Positions 21,181 through 31,426 of a stretch of 54,865 nucleotides of DNA are shown here, piece after piece (the first letter of the stretch is position 1; each line of letters starts with the position of its first letter). The notes beneath the pieces are model-generated. The model had not been told where the DNA came from and searched no databases. It saw nothing but the letters and a program-made list of their open reading frames with translations. A program made the translations under genes and the position numbers. The stretch is taken from positions 1 through 54,865 of the forward strand of contig JAYMGJ010000379.1 of assembly GCA_037178675.1 (NCBI GenBank). Direction: 5' to 3'. Origin of the DNA: Scleroderma bovista (taxonomy: Eukaryota > Basidiomycota > Agaricomycetes > Boletales > Sclerodermataceae).

Positions 21181-22093
21181 ATGCCTTCTGAGAGCTTGAT
21201 CTCGAAGCTTAATGGCTCGAATTACTACAAATGGAAAATGTTGATGGAAGCTTTGTTAGTGCAGAGAGGATTGATGGAGTATGTGTTATAATTTGCAGGC
21301 TGGGGTGATTGGGGTGACCACGATGGGTGGATGGGTGCGAACCAGGTCCAAATGCGATGAATATACACAGTACAACTATGAACTATTTATCTTGTAGGTA
21401 GGGCTAATATATCAAAACTAATAAATATAATCAGTCTTGTAAGTTTGCCACGTAGCAGCCATATATTCTAACAGTATGTAGATGGCTTGAAGGCCAAGCC
21501 AGTTGGCAGTCCGAACTTGAAGGCCGTCAAGGACTTCATGAAAAGATTGGCTGAAGCTCACACGGAAATCGTCCTACACGTCGAAGTATCACAACTCGCT
21601 CACGTACGTGACCCTGACCCCATCTCCATTTGGAGTACTCTCGAAACCATCCACTGTGCCCATGGTTTCGCCACTCGCCTCATGCTGCGCCACAAGTTTC
21701 TCACGCTCCGCAAGTCTGATGAAACATCAATCCAAGCTTGGGTTGCCAAAGTGCACTGCATCATGTTCCAGCTGCAGGAAGTCAGTGTAGATGTCCCTGA
21801 CGAAGACATTATCCTTGCCCTCACCCTTGGCCTTCCCCCATCCTATGAATCATTCATTATTTCCCTCAACACTACCCCACCTGACCAGTTCACACTCGAT
21901 TATGTCATCGTGTGTCTCACCAACGAAGAAGCTCGACAACAGCACAGACGTGACACAGCCGCTGATTCCCCAGACCTGTCAGTGCTCGCCACTCGAGCTC
22001 AGCGTCAGAACCGGACTCCCCTCATGAATATCACCTGTTTCTATTGTGGAGAAAAGGGTCATTACCAATGTGATTGCCCTAGGAACAGTTCTG
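21181..22093 (+). pseudogene. Ty1/copia gag (UBN2-like) with CCHC knuckle, split by a MITE
   Basis: The ATG at 21181 opens MPSESLISKLNGSNYYKWKM, a typical copia gag start. The frame is interrupted after GLMEYV at 21284 by a 188-bp insertion and resumes exactly with DGLKAKPVGSPNLKAVKDFM. Then follow DPISIWSTLETIH, GLPPSYESFI and a zinc knuckle CFYCGEKGHYQC (C-x2-C-x4-H-x4-C) near 22039-22074. After CPRNSSG the copia similarity stops near 22093. Gag lies downstream of an LTR whose other side is the RT-RNase H end of a copy, so this LTR joins the 3' part of one copy to the 5' part of another. Confidence 0.85.
21285..21472. mobile_element. 188-bp MITE in copia gag
   Basis: It is flanked by the direct repeat AGTATGT (21278-21284 and 21473-21479). 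The termini GTTATAATTT and, inverted, GTTAGAATAT form imperfect inverted repeats. Removing it with one AGTATGT restores the gag frame, which shows it is an insertion and not an intron. Confidence 0.8.
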
Positions 22094-22482
22094 GTGTGTC
22101 CAAAAAATCCTGGCACCATTATTAGTCATTAAAATCCATTTACAGGTTTGACTTCCCATGAACCATGCTAATGACAGAAGTTAATTTGCCAATGCCATGC
22201 CAATGCTCGCTAAGTGCATTACAATGAGATTATCATTCTGGCCACATCATTATCAGGCTAGATAATAAATACTTCAATAAGATAATTCCATGCCTTATCT
22301 TGAATTAAAATAGCATTTTAATTGTACAAAAATCATGCCAATGCTTTGCAAGAATTCGCACAATTATATTTCTTTTAGAACAATCAATTTCCTGCCAATG
22401 CACACTAGTTCATTCCAATTGTACCACAAATAATTTTATTGGATTCAGCTACCATTCAAATACTGGTGAATTCCATAATAAT
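22094..22482. other. AT-rich stretch, no gene seen
   Basis: About 390 bp with repeated TGCCAATGC-like words (near 22185, 22196, 22336 and 22393). Copia gag ends and the coatomer pseudogene begins on either side; neither junction shows a target duplication. Confidence 0.4.
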
Positions 22483-23335
22483 CTAAGCTGATTCTACGTT
22501 GTCCCTGCCAATAGAGAATTCAAGCATACCAGACCATGCACGTCCACAGACTCCCACAGGGGTCTGATACTCCAATCTAGTGCATGGAGTGTCCATGTCA
22601 ACACCTTGGAACATGTTGAGACTGTGGGGTAAGACCCAGCACTAGTAATAAGCAAGAGGGGTCCATATAATACAGGGCAAGGGAACTCACGGGAGTGGAA
22701 TGAAAATGACCACAATGTCATCAGTGTTGTTCTGAAGTTCATATTCGATTTTTGCATCACATGTCCCCTCGTCAGAAAGCGATGGCCAAAAGTTGACTGT
22801 CAAACGATGTTCATCAGTAATAATAGACAAATGCAATTAAACCCAATGTTGCGCACCTGATATGCAGCAAGGGCCTGACGGACAGGGAGTACTCAGGTGG
22901 AGTCCTTGAGTGCAATTACCTTTTTGGCTGCACCAGGTGCAACTTGGCGACATTGAGGTGTCTCCTAGATGGAAACATGCACGCTATATTCATAACAATC
23001 AGGAAACAAGCTGCAATTTTTTTAGATGCTACTCACCTCTCTAAAGTAACCGTGGACAGGCTGCTTCATCGGGCCTCGACGCAGTCTTCATAGGAGCTGC
23101 GTGTTCATTCATCACTAGAGTGGAAGGCATTGACATCTCTTCCAAAGATCAGATGGCCTCCTCACCAAATGCATTGAGCAGCTCTGCTTTTTTACTTCCA
23201 AGTTTCATGCTACCACTCTTGAATGCCGGAGGTCGTGAAGCAGTAGGGGCAGATGGTGCAGTGCGCACAGGTTCCGTGTCAGTGTCAAAGGCAATAATTC
23301 AGAAGTCTGAAACGATGGGGTTATTAATTTAAGTT
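22483..23335 (-). pseudogene. Coatomer subunit delta fragment
   Basis: Minus-strand blocks occur in the order of the COPI delta subunit: PVRTAPSAPTASRPPAFKSG and SMKLGSKKAELLNAFGEEA (about 23155-23280), RHLNVAKLHL and KKVIALKDST (about 22905-22970), FWPSLSDEGTCDAKIEYEL followed by IIFIPLP-like IVVIFIPLP (about 22693-22792), then GSYPTVST and HALDWSI (about 22550-22630) and GMLEFSIGRDNV before a stop at 22483. GT..AG introns remain (for example after IPLP), so it derives from genomic DNA and not a retrocopy. In-frame stops (after GEEAI and after KDST) and missing parts make it non-functional. Delta-COP is a single-copy housekeeping gene of Golgi-to-ER transport, so a functional copy must lie elsewhere. 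Confidence 0.75.
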
Positions 23336-23635
23336 CTTACTGACAATTGTGGCTTGGACATCATTGAAGAAAGCATTCAAATAAAGAAGGGGTGAGATGT
23401 AATAGTTTATTACAGGAGATGTTGAGTGAACAGAATGTTGGCAATGGGAAGATTGAAAGGTGCGATAGCCGAAAGTCAAACCATTAAAAAGAAACACCAA
23501 AAATGGAAATTGATTGTCATTATTTGGACAAAAATGAGACCATGACAATGACATGAAGTACTAGTACAAAGCCACAGAAAGAATTCATAGCTATCAATAG
23601 TAGGGTTGAAGGGATGTGCATTATGAATGAAACTA
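23336..23635. other. No gene recognised
   Basis: About 300 bp between the coatomer fragment and the next gene, AT-rich and without a convincing frame. Confidence 0.35.
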
Positions 23636-24025
23636 TGCCTTGTCTAATGCCCTTCTGGAACATGTGGGGCAAGTGACACGTTTGGGGGCAGAATCCGGAT
23701 GCAGAGCTGGATTTTCTGAGACGACTGTAGGTTGGGCAGCTACAATGGGTTGGTGGCATGCTGATGATGGCTTGCATACACCTGTCGATACATTGGAGCT
23801 CCTACTCACAGAAGTCCCAGAGCAGGCAGGATCATTCAAGGAAAGCCGGTCAACTTCGACTTGTAACTGCACAGTAGTGGAGATACTTGGATCTGTTAAT
23901 GCAGATAGATTCAGGTCATCCAATGCCAAACCTACATGGAAGTCGGAGAGTGACGGTGGTACAGGTGTATTGGTGGCATTGGATGGGGCAGTGGGTGACA
24001 GATGATCCTCAGTGGTGATAGAATG
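23636..24025 (-). other. In-frame open extension after the stop of the spliced gene
   Basis: After the TGA the same frame stays open through NATNTPVPPSLSDFHVGLAL, STTVQLQVEVDRLSLNDPAC and ends PKRVTCPTCSRRALDKA with a stop at 23633. The context CAA TGA CAT fits a CGA to TGA change. This suggests the protein was once about 530 residues long. Confidence 0.5.
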
Positions 24026-25523
24026 TCATTGAGGGGAAAGTGGTACAGGAGGACCAGAGGAAGCAGTATCTTCATCAAAAAATCCAGCAGTTGTCGGCCT
24101 CTCGGAATCCAGTTTGTCCAGAAAATCATCTTCCCATGTGCGTGATGGCGTCAACACAGCAGAAGGGTTGGGAGAGGACAGAGTCTGATTGATGTTGAAT
24201 ACCTCCTGATGGAAATAGTCGATGACTCCAAGTGCCCATGGACTGTGTTTGAATAGACACTCTAAGTAGTAATTGAAGTCACTGCAATATTTAACACTTG
24301 TACTTGCTCCGATCCCCACTGCAGTGAGTTCCTTGTCAGGGGATAATACAAAGTGTGTCTAAGCAAATGTGAGGACACATTGAATATTTGATTTTATAGG
24401 TATGCACCAAAATGGCTGCCGATGCAATCAAGCCCTCTGTAATGGACTGTGCCCCTGCCTTCTGACCTCTACCCTTAGGACTGCCCTTCTTTTTCTCGCC
24501 CCGAACAATGGATGTTGGTCCATAGATGATGATGCAACAGATCTATGCATTGTGAAATAGATGGAAATAGGTGGTCAGTGCGTGACTCAGGGCATATTAA
24601 AACACAATTAGTACAATACCTTGACCAGGGCAGGTGACTTCAAGAAGTCTGCGGCCTTTTTGGAGGTAGGATTGGTGAACAAGATGGGAGCAATTTGGTG
24701 GTACGCTCCATTATGTTGGAGGAGGGGAAGGAGGGACTCATTACCAGCCCTCTTCTCGGGCTCAGAAAATATGCTTCTGTCAAACTTGAAGTCGGTGAAG
24801 ATGACCGGCGTGCAGTTTTTGATGACCTTCACAATGTTCAACCACTCTTGACTCGCGATGCCAGTAAACTAAGTACAAAGTATGTTATTCCATTCCCGAA
24901 AATCAATGGATGAGAAGAACATACCACACGACCAAATGATGTGTATGTGCGCAGTAGTTTCTTGTCGTCCTCATCATCATTGACAATAGTGAAGAGCTCT
25001 GCCCTCGCACATGCCATGGTCGACTTTGACGAAGAAAACCGCATGAGTGACCGTGGATCAATGTCAGGCTTTTGGCTGACAGGAAACATGTTATCCAGAA
25101 TTCAGAAGTGATAAAAAATTACATATTTCCTTGCAATCACACTGATCCTGCTATGCGCTGAGATCATTTTTGCATCAGCCCCTTTTGCCGCTTTCGAAAG
25201 ATGAGACGTCGATGCCAACATGTCATATTGCTTCTCCATTGCATTTAGGCGTGCACACAAATTGCCATATGCCATCTGTGCTGTGGTGAGAGACTGTGGA
25301 AAGGGTTGATCAATGTTCTGAAACTTGGTAGATGAAACTGTATGGACATTACCTTACGAAGATCAGCTATGCTTGCATCAGGTCCTGGCATCTGCATGAC
25401 CATTTGCAATTCCATAATGTCGGTGTTGTCGTCTCCATCATTTTCCCTACTGGGGAACTCTTCATTGTCACTGGACTCATTGCCAATCCCATCAAGTTCC
25501 TGTTCAAAATCATTGTCTGACAT
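24026..25523 (-). CDS. Spliced gene of an Agaricomycete family of unknown function
   Basis: Six exons join in one frame: 25523-25353, 25293-25123, 25068-24925, 24868-24620, 24542-24408 and 24358-24026. The introns are 59, 54, 56, 77 and 49 bp with GT..AG ends, giving 400 residues. The N-terminus is acidic (MSDNDFEQELDGIGNESSDN), followed by a short helical region (LNAMEKQYDMLASTSHLSKA), then AELFTIVNDDEDDKKLLRTY, HQIAPILFTNPTSKKAADFL, KICCIIIYGPTSIV and THFVLSPDKELTAVGIGAST. Similar proteins are abundant in Agaricomycetes, often near transposons, and have no known role. The TGA at 24026 is followed by 130 open in-frame codons, so the true end may have been at 23636. The exons have no other lesion. 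Confidence 0.65.
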
Positions 25524-26474
25524 GTTGACCAAGCAGGTTTGAGATGTCACTGAAAGGGACATGGGTGAGAACTCAATGAGAACTCGCAAAGAGCTCGACT
25601 TCCTTTTAAATTGGGTGCAAGCAGGAATTAATCTCGCCTTTCCAGGGAGAAGATTCATATGCTTATCCTACACATAACATTGAAGGCAGGCATTTTACAT
25701 GAAGTGGCCGTAACGACACTGCATTATTAACCTTCAGCATACAATAGGTCAACTAAAAGCATCAAAACTTACAGCATTACATGGAAGGAATCTCCTTATG
25801 CCACCCTGTAGAGGAATGGCCACCAATCAACATGTCATAAAGGATGCCATGCACCCTGATGCACAATGTTGACACAAGGCTGGTTGCCTCTAGAGGGTTC
25901 AGGGATGATCGCCAAGCATCATTGATTCACTCGATAGCACCATGTTCGAGATCTGAGTCATTGATACACTACTCACCTGTAACTGACCCAGTCAGAATAT
26001 ACATAATGGGACATAAAGGGGAGGTTATACTTGACAAATATTCAAAGGCCGTGTCCAGGAGGCCAGCCTGGTGGACAGGTCTTCAAGGTGGGTAGGTGCA
26101 GTGGGGTAAGAGGGACATAATCAACTCTAGAAGAATCAGAAGGACAACAACTGAATACGTCCGTGACCGATTTCAATGCTTACCAGGTTCCTCATGACGT
26201 CCACAAGTTCACTGCTGTAATCAGCGTTGTGTGAATAGAAGGCCTGTTGGTACTGGGAGCAGTTAAGCCAACACTGATCAATGGTGCAGGGGACGGAGGC
26301 AGAGGGACCACTACTGGGTCAACATCATGCTAAAGAATGCATGTAAGAATTTCCATCGTTAAGCTCCAAAATGCACTCACCATGTATAGCGTGCCGGTAC
26401 TTATTGTCGTTGACAACAAAGACAGTTCCGTAGAAATGTCAGAGGCCAGTGGGACATCTGACAAGGAAACAACA
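25524..26474. other. No clear gene
   Basis: Only short, unrecognised ORFs on either strand. Part may be introns or 3' exons of the Pro/Ser-rich ORF upstream on the minus strand. Confidence 0.3.
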
Positions 26475-27323
26475 TCAGTCTTCATGGGAACTAAGGCTTG
26501 ACACAGAAGATATGGTAGAGGGTGTGCGAAACAGTGATGGGGACAGCGAAGAGATGATCATGATTTGTTTTGGAACCGGGGCGGTCGATGGAACACTGAT
26601 GGGGGCTGGGGTAGGCGCGAGAACTGGGGGCAGCAGAAGCAGCAATGGTGGAGGTGGTAATGAAGGTGTGGACGTAGAGATGGTCTCTGAGATCAGTGTA
26701 AGATCCCCAGGGCTGGTCAGTGGAGAAGGGCTGGGACGCATCACAGACGTCTTGTATGATTCATCATGTACCTTGTGCAGAGAAATGGATTGAGAAAATG
26801 GCGTGGGTTGGAGATGGGTTGAATCATAAGACATATCTGTCTCCAGCGCCCATTGGGAAGGGTGAATAGAGGGCATGCGTTCCGACTCTGGTTCTGGTTC
26901 TTGTTCAAGAGTTTCATCAGATCCGCTTGATGACAGATCACTGAAGACTGGCTCAGACTCGGTAGCAGGGAGTAATTCCCTGACCACTAATCGAGATAAT
27001 GCCGTCAAGCTGATTGTCCCTGTCCTAAGTGATTCTCCGGAAGGTGTTGGCGAAACAGTAGATGGAAGCGTGATGGACAAATCATCAGTGTAGACAATTT
27101 CAGTATGCATCACTTCAGTCACGGCAGGAGGCTCCGGTTCGACTTCATGACTGCCACTAGAGAGTGTCGGGCTAAATTCAGACGGAGGCAAAGGAACTGC
27201 CTCAGGAGATACCGGTGGCTCGATGTCAGATTCTGAAACAATGGATGGGACAACCGAGGGAGTTTTAATGGGGGGTGTGGGTGCTCTTTTGGTGGGAAGA
27301 TCAACAGCCAACGACCATGGCAT
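26475..27323 (-). CDS. Pro/Ser/Thr-rich ORF of unknown function
   Basis: ORF of 282 codons, low complexity and predicted disordered: PPIKTPSVVPSIVSESDIEP, SDLSSSGSDETLEQEPEPES, a proline run followed by LLLLLPP, ending ISSVSSLSSHED. There is no domain. It is open only because of its composition or because it is an exon of a larger gene; a family A LTR fragment starts 37 bp upstream at 27360. I do not recognise it. Confidence 0.35.
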   Translation of the reverse strand: MPWSLAVDLPTKRAPTPPIKTPSVVPSIVSESDIEPPVSPEAVPLPPSEFSPTLSSGSHEVEPEPPAVTEVMHTEIVYTDDLSITLPSTVSPTPSGESLRTGTISLTALSRLVVRELLPATESEPVFSDLSSSGSDETLEQEPEPESERMPSIHPSQWALETDMSYDSTHLQPTPFSQSISLHKVHDESYKTSVMRPSPSPLTSPGDLTLISETISTSTPSLPPPPLLLLLPPVLAPTPAPISVPSTAPVPKQIMIISSLSPSLFRTPSTISSVSSLSSHED

Positions 27324-27359
27324 ACTTGCTTTGGATGGAATGGTTTTGCATACTGATGC

Positions 27360-27766
27360 TGTGCGCCTAAGTGAGGAAAGAGGTCAGAACAACCAACAAC
27401 CAACACCAAATGACAGCAATATGTGAGTGGTGATCTTCCTTTGCATATCTGGTATTTAATCTCCTCAGGGGGATGTGCTGCACACCTTCAGGCAGGATGC
27501 AGGAGGGAAGGGAAGGGCTTCTGATGGGGATGGAATGCGACTTGGGATGGTATTGACTCCTCTTCAGCCTACCACAGTGGTTAGGAAGAGTCCTGGGATA
27601 GAAGAGTGATGATAGATTGATGACAGGGGTGTAACAGCAGTGATGGAGCAACAGGGAAGCAAGGGGACAGTACCTGCTTCAAGAATGTGATGGACAGTGA
27701 TGGGATGGAGTGGACAGAGATGCTAGACTGCGCTTGAGCCTAGAGAAATGATCAGATACAAGATAT
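27360..27766 (-). mobile_element. Family A LTR fragment, 3' end only
   Basis: About 407 bp matching the 3' end of family A in minus orientation, from TGTGCGCCTAAGTGAGG at 27360 to AGATAT at 27766. The rest, including U3 ORF and TATA box, is missing. Confidence 0.85.
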
Positions 27767-28611
27767 CACCTTGCTTGTCAAGGTCTCTCGCACCCCCATT
27801 TCTCGCTGTGCCTAGCTTACCTGGACAACAGAGCATAAACATTTCACAATAGTGACAAACAACCAGGACTTATCTAGTATTGCTAATAGAACTACCAATA
27901 GAACCACTACCTGTGCCCATCTTGTTTCCCGAGTCTCGCTGGCGAAATCCCATCTCATCCCTGCTGCATGCCATCTCATTCTCCCATTGTTTCTGTACCC
28001 CACCCCCACTCTGGCACCATAACCACCACCGTAATCACATGCATCGTCAATTTTCGTGCACAATGCCGCCACTCCCGTCTCCATTGCCCTGACCAGCTTC
28101 GACCAGCAGCAGCATTGAACACACTACTACAATATGATTGCATGCACAGGTATGTTTGCTTTTTTTTTGTTTCATTTACTAACTATTTTACAGGCCCCCT
28201 GCAGTGCACGCCCGCAGAGTATGATTGTCCCTGCTGCCCATATGTTTTCTTTTTTTTCTTTTTCTTTACTAACTATTATCATAGGTCCTCTGCACTCACA
28301 CAGCCAGCACTGAGATTGCCACCACAACCCGATGATGCCACCACCAATGACACCAACTTCCACCCTCCACCACACCCAAACAATGGCAAGGACAGCCACT
28401 GTACCCAACAACGGCAATGCAGCCCTGCACCCAACGATGGCAACGACAGTTACCGTACCCAACGACAATGACAACAACCACTGCACCCAACAGCAACAAC
28501 AACAACCACTGTGCGTCGATCACCGCCACCACCTGTCAACAGCTGGTACCACCCCATCCCTAGTGTTGACAACAACAGCCCCAGCCCCAGCATCCATGCA
28601 TGCTGGGGTGT
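27767..28611. other. Intergenic, with a duplicated pyrimidine tract and simple repeats
   Basis: Near 28150-28300 the motif (T)n then TTTACTAACTATT occurs twice. From about 28320 to 28611 the DNA is rich in ACAACAACC and CAACGA.GGCAA words. No gene is recognised; the short ORFs are repeat-driven. Confidence 0.4.
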
Positions 28612-29258
28612 GACCACCACCACCAGCATTAAATATTGCCCCAAGTCATCTCTTCCTTGTCTGTTTCTTGTCTCCTCCCCCCCTTACCATTCTGGGTGGT
28701 ATATGTGACCTGTCGGCAATGCTGCAGGGCGGCATTGCCCGACCTTGTCCCACCGCCCACCCTTCTTTCCATTGCAGGATTGATTACATGATTCCCTGTA
28801 GCACAGTTGCTTCCCACGCTGCCTGCCCTTCTCCATCACCATCCCACCCTCGTCGTTGACACTCTCGACATCTTCCCTACTTCTTTCCTCCATCAACCCT
28901 CTCGACAGACATCCGACAACACCTCCAGCTTTCTTCCGGTGCCCCCTATGCCTCGTTCATTGCCCATGCAGCCTCAGGTGTGGCTTGCCCTTTCATCGCC
29001 CTCCCAATGTCGTTCTCAATGCTCCCGACATCCTTGACGTCCTCCCCACGCCTCAACGCTCTTGCTGTTCAACACTCTACCCCTTCCCTTGACGCTCTTG
29101 GTGTTCTCCCCGCTCCCTCCCCGCTCTGGACGTTGCCGATCATCTGTGCAGCATGGTTTGCCCTCCCATCACGGCATCTCAACATTGTTCCCAACAATTC
29201 TCCCGTCCAGCAGGTTCGTTTTTCTATCAACCCGATCAACAGATGCTCACAATAATTT
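28612..29258 (+). repeat. Dispersed repeat, copy 1 (inverted partner at 45931-46576)
   Basis: Roughly 645 bp from CACCACCAGCATTAAATATT to GATCAACAGATGCTCAC, with a close inverted copy beyond the gypsy element. No coding domain is recognised; frames open in one copy are partly open in the other, but changes are not codon-biased by eye. Confidence 0.75.
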
Positions 29259-29657
29259 CCGCTTACTCCTTCTATCAACGTCTTTGGTGGATGCTTCCCA
29301 GCTATTTTCTATGCCACCTTCACGCCCGTACAGCCTCAAGTGTGGCCCGCCCTTCCCTTCACCATTTCAACAACGTTCTCGATGTCTCTCTATGTCTTTC
29401 TTCCATCACTACCCTTCGCTCAGCATCTCCACCTTCTCCCCACACAGTCCTATCCCCTCTCCACTTGTATATGATGGCCACTAACCTGACACATTCTATT
29501 GCTAGAGCACATATCGCCACTATTGGCAAAGTTCAGCACTCAGCTCTTCGCTTACCCAGAACTCCCGCCATTGTCGCAGACTGCGGGTGGCCTCATGGCC
29601 AGTGGGTAGGTTATCTGACTGTTTTTATATATCTCTAACATTAACGTCCCTAGTAGA
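29259..29657. other. Left flank of the gypsy insertion, no gene seen
   Basis: About 400 bp of pyrimidine-rich DNA on the plus strand with short ORFs only. It ends with GTAGA (29653-29657), the target duplication of the gypsy element. Confidence 0.4.
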
Positions 29658-30290
29658 TGTCAAGTCCGGGTCTACTCCAGTAGGGGGTCTGGTCAAGTCC
29701 GGACGAAAGCAGATGAAGGAGGAGGGCAGATGCTGGACAAGAGATTAATCCGGCCAGAGTTGGTGACCGATTGGGTTCAACGACTAAGGACAATGAGCAT
29801 TTTGCATAGGTTCCGGTCAAGGGAAGGAGACAGAGACGGAGACAGAGATGGACGAGAACAGGAGTAGTGACTTATGTTGATTTCAGACTGAGGTCTACAA
29901 GGTAAACTAGAGGGTACTTATACTAAGTAGAAACTAGGGTCGAGTACATACGGTGACAAGTAAACAACCTAATAGCAGACAAGGGATGACCGGAGTTGGG
30001 ACTAGGCCAGGTCCGGTGAAAATAAAGTCAGGTCCGGGTAAAATAAATCAGGTCCGGTGAAAATGCTACAAGGTATAGGATATATCGAGTTCACGGAGAA
30101 CTCACGTCAAGGCAGGGTAGACGGCGAGGTGTAGTAAGAGCGAATGGAGTATAGACCAAGGGTCATAGTTAGCAGAAGGTTATCTGTGCGACCGTGACCG
30201 GAGTAACTGAGAACGACCAGAGTTGAGCTATGGGGCTGCAATGCGACCGGAGTAACCAGATAAGATCCAGAGTTGGACATGGTCGTAACA
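29658..30290 (-). mobile_element. Gypsy 3' LTR
   Basis: 633 bp, on the plus strand TGTCAAGTCCGGG to GGTCGTAACA. Compared with the 5' LTR it has about 39 extra bp near 30015-30055, a repeat of the unit CAGGTCCGG.GAAAATA. Confidence 0.9.
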
Positions 30291-30305
30291 GTATCCCCCC
30301 TTTAG
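30291..30305 (-). promoter_or_regulatory. Gypsy polypurine tract
   Basis: On the minus strand CTAAAGGGGGGATAC abuts the TGTTACGACC start of the 3' LTR. Confidence 0.75.
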
Positions 30306-30398
30306 GGGCCGAACCCATGAGGCCCCAATGAGGCTGTCGTGTGGTCGCCTAGAACAATGCAGAGTCCGGAGTGAATGTCTGAGTACGAATTTTGGGTC

Positions 30399-30405
30399 TA
30401 TAAAG
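30399..30405 (+). promoter_or_regulatory. Candidate TATA box of the antisense Zn2Cys6 gene
   Basis: TATAAAG within GTCTATAAAGATC. When the family A insert (30416-32757) and one CCGG are removed, it lies 57 bp upstream of the ATG at 32802. Today 2.4 kb separates them. Confidence 0.5.
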
Positions 30406-30928
30406 ATCAGACCGGTGTCACGCACCAAACGTGTTTGGTACTGTGGACATGGAGAAAGTTAGCCGATGAAACTAATGCAAAGAACACACACCCAAGATCT
30501 GTTGAAAGATTGTCCCGACTTGAGGGATACAGACAGCCCTCACTATCCATATCATGCAAAGTCAAGACTATCCTTATGCGAAGAATGAATACAAGCTCGT
30601 TGTAGCCATCTATCGCACAAGAATGACTATCCTGATGCGAGAGATGAATGCCAACGCTGACAGTCATCTATCGCACAAGAACCACCAAGAAGCAGAAGAA
30701 TCCAAGGATTGATGATCATTTCAGTATGAGAGAGGAATGCAACCTACTGCAGTCCAACTTCCATACCAGAACAACCAAAGAAGCAGAAGAAACAATAGAG
30801 AAACGAAGGAGAAAAGGAAGAATCATTTTTAGCGCCCAAATGTCAAATTTAGGCACCCAGTGCCGGCATTCCGATATTTTGAATAGCTCTGCCATTTTTG
30901 AAGCTATCAATCATGTGACTATACCATC

Positions 30929-31426
30929 ATGGAGCCTAGACCGTGGTCTATCTGCCTGTCAAGTTTCGACGTAAATCCATTCATTTCCCACAGAGATATT
31001 CCACCCGCAATCCAGACACCCACTTCATCACTCACTATGGAGTCCGCATTTTCTCTGGAACGTTTCTCCGCTATTGCAGCAGACCTCAACTATGTCCTGC
31101 TCTTGGGACAGCCTCTCCCTGAGCTCCTGTGTACTGTCTGGTACATATCTTCCCAGCCTGCTCCCTCAGTCCCTCTCGTTCTCGGTCAGCGCATTCTCCT
31201 CGTCAGTCCTGCGTCGCGCACATACTTTGGTTGTCTCAAGTCTATCGTTAGACTTGAAAATTCATACCTGGTCGTCTCTGTGTCTCCTGAGTCCTCTGCA
31301 TATGGTCCTTTCATCCCAGAGTCCTGTCACACCCATCTCCCTCTATCATTCATCTCACTTCCCTGGACACGTCGAATCCGCTACTTGCGATTCTCTTCCC
31401 TGCTATCCCGCAACAAACACGAATGA
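30929..31426 (+). CDS. U3 ORF of family A LTR (complete copy), 165 codons
   Basis: Starts MEPRPWSICLSSFDVNPFIS and ends LLSRNKHE. It differs from the copy at 4324-4821 by only a few residues. Against family B over 69 ungapped codons (31175-31381 and 16262-16468) I count by eye about 9, 10 and 27 differences at codon positions 1, 2 and 3. No signal peptide, membrane segment or catalytic motif is evident; it is rich in Ser, Leu and Pro. It lies within U3, as accessory ORFs do in some retroviruses, but no relation is implied. Confidence 0.55.
   Translation: MEPRPWSICLSSFDVNPFISHRDIPPAIQTPTSSLTMESAFSLERFSAIAADLNYVLLLGQPLPELLCTVWYISSQPAPSVPLVLGQRILLVSPASRTYFGCLKSIVRLENSYLVVSVSPESSAYGPFIPESCHTHLPLSFISLPWTRRIRYLRFSSLLSRNKHE

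Noticed and set aside
21285..21472. Intron in copia gag
   Set aside because: There is a 7-bp direct repeat at both ends, and no GT donor/AG acceptor pair restores the frame without using that repeat.
30228..30428. 66-codon minus ORF next to the gypsy 3' LTR as a separate gene
   Set aside because: It spans the end of the gypsy internal region and the start of the family A insertion; it is probably non-coding or the promoter side of the antisense gene.
30600..30700. Hammerhead ribozyme core near CTGATGCGAGAGATGAA in the LTR head
   Set aside because: The required CTGANGA and GAAA boxes with three stems are not present.
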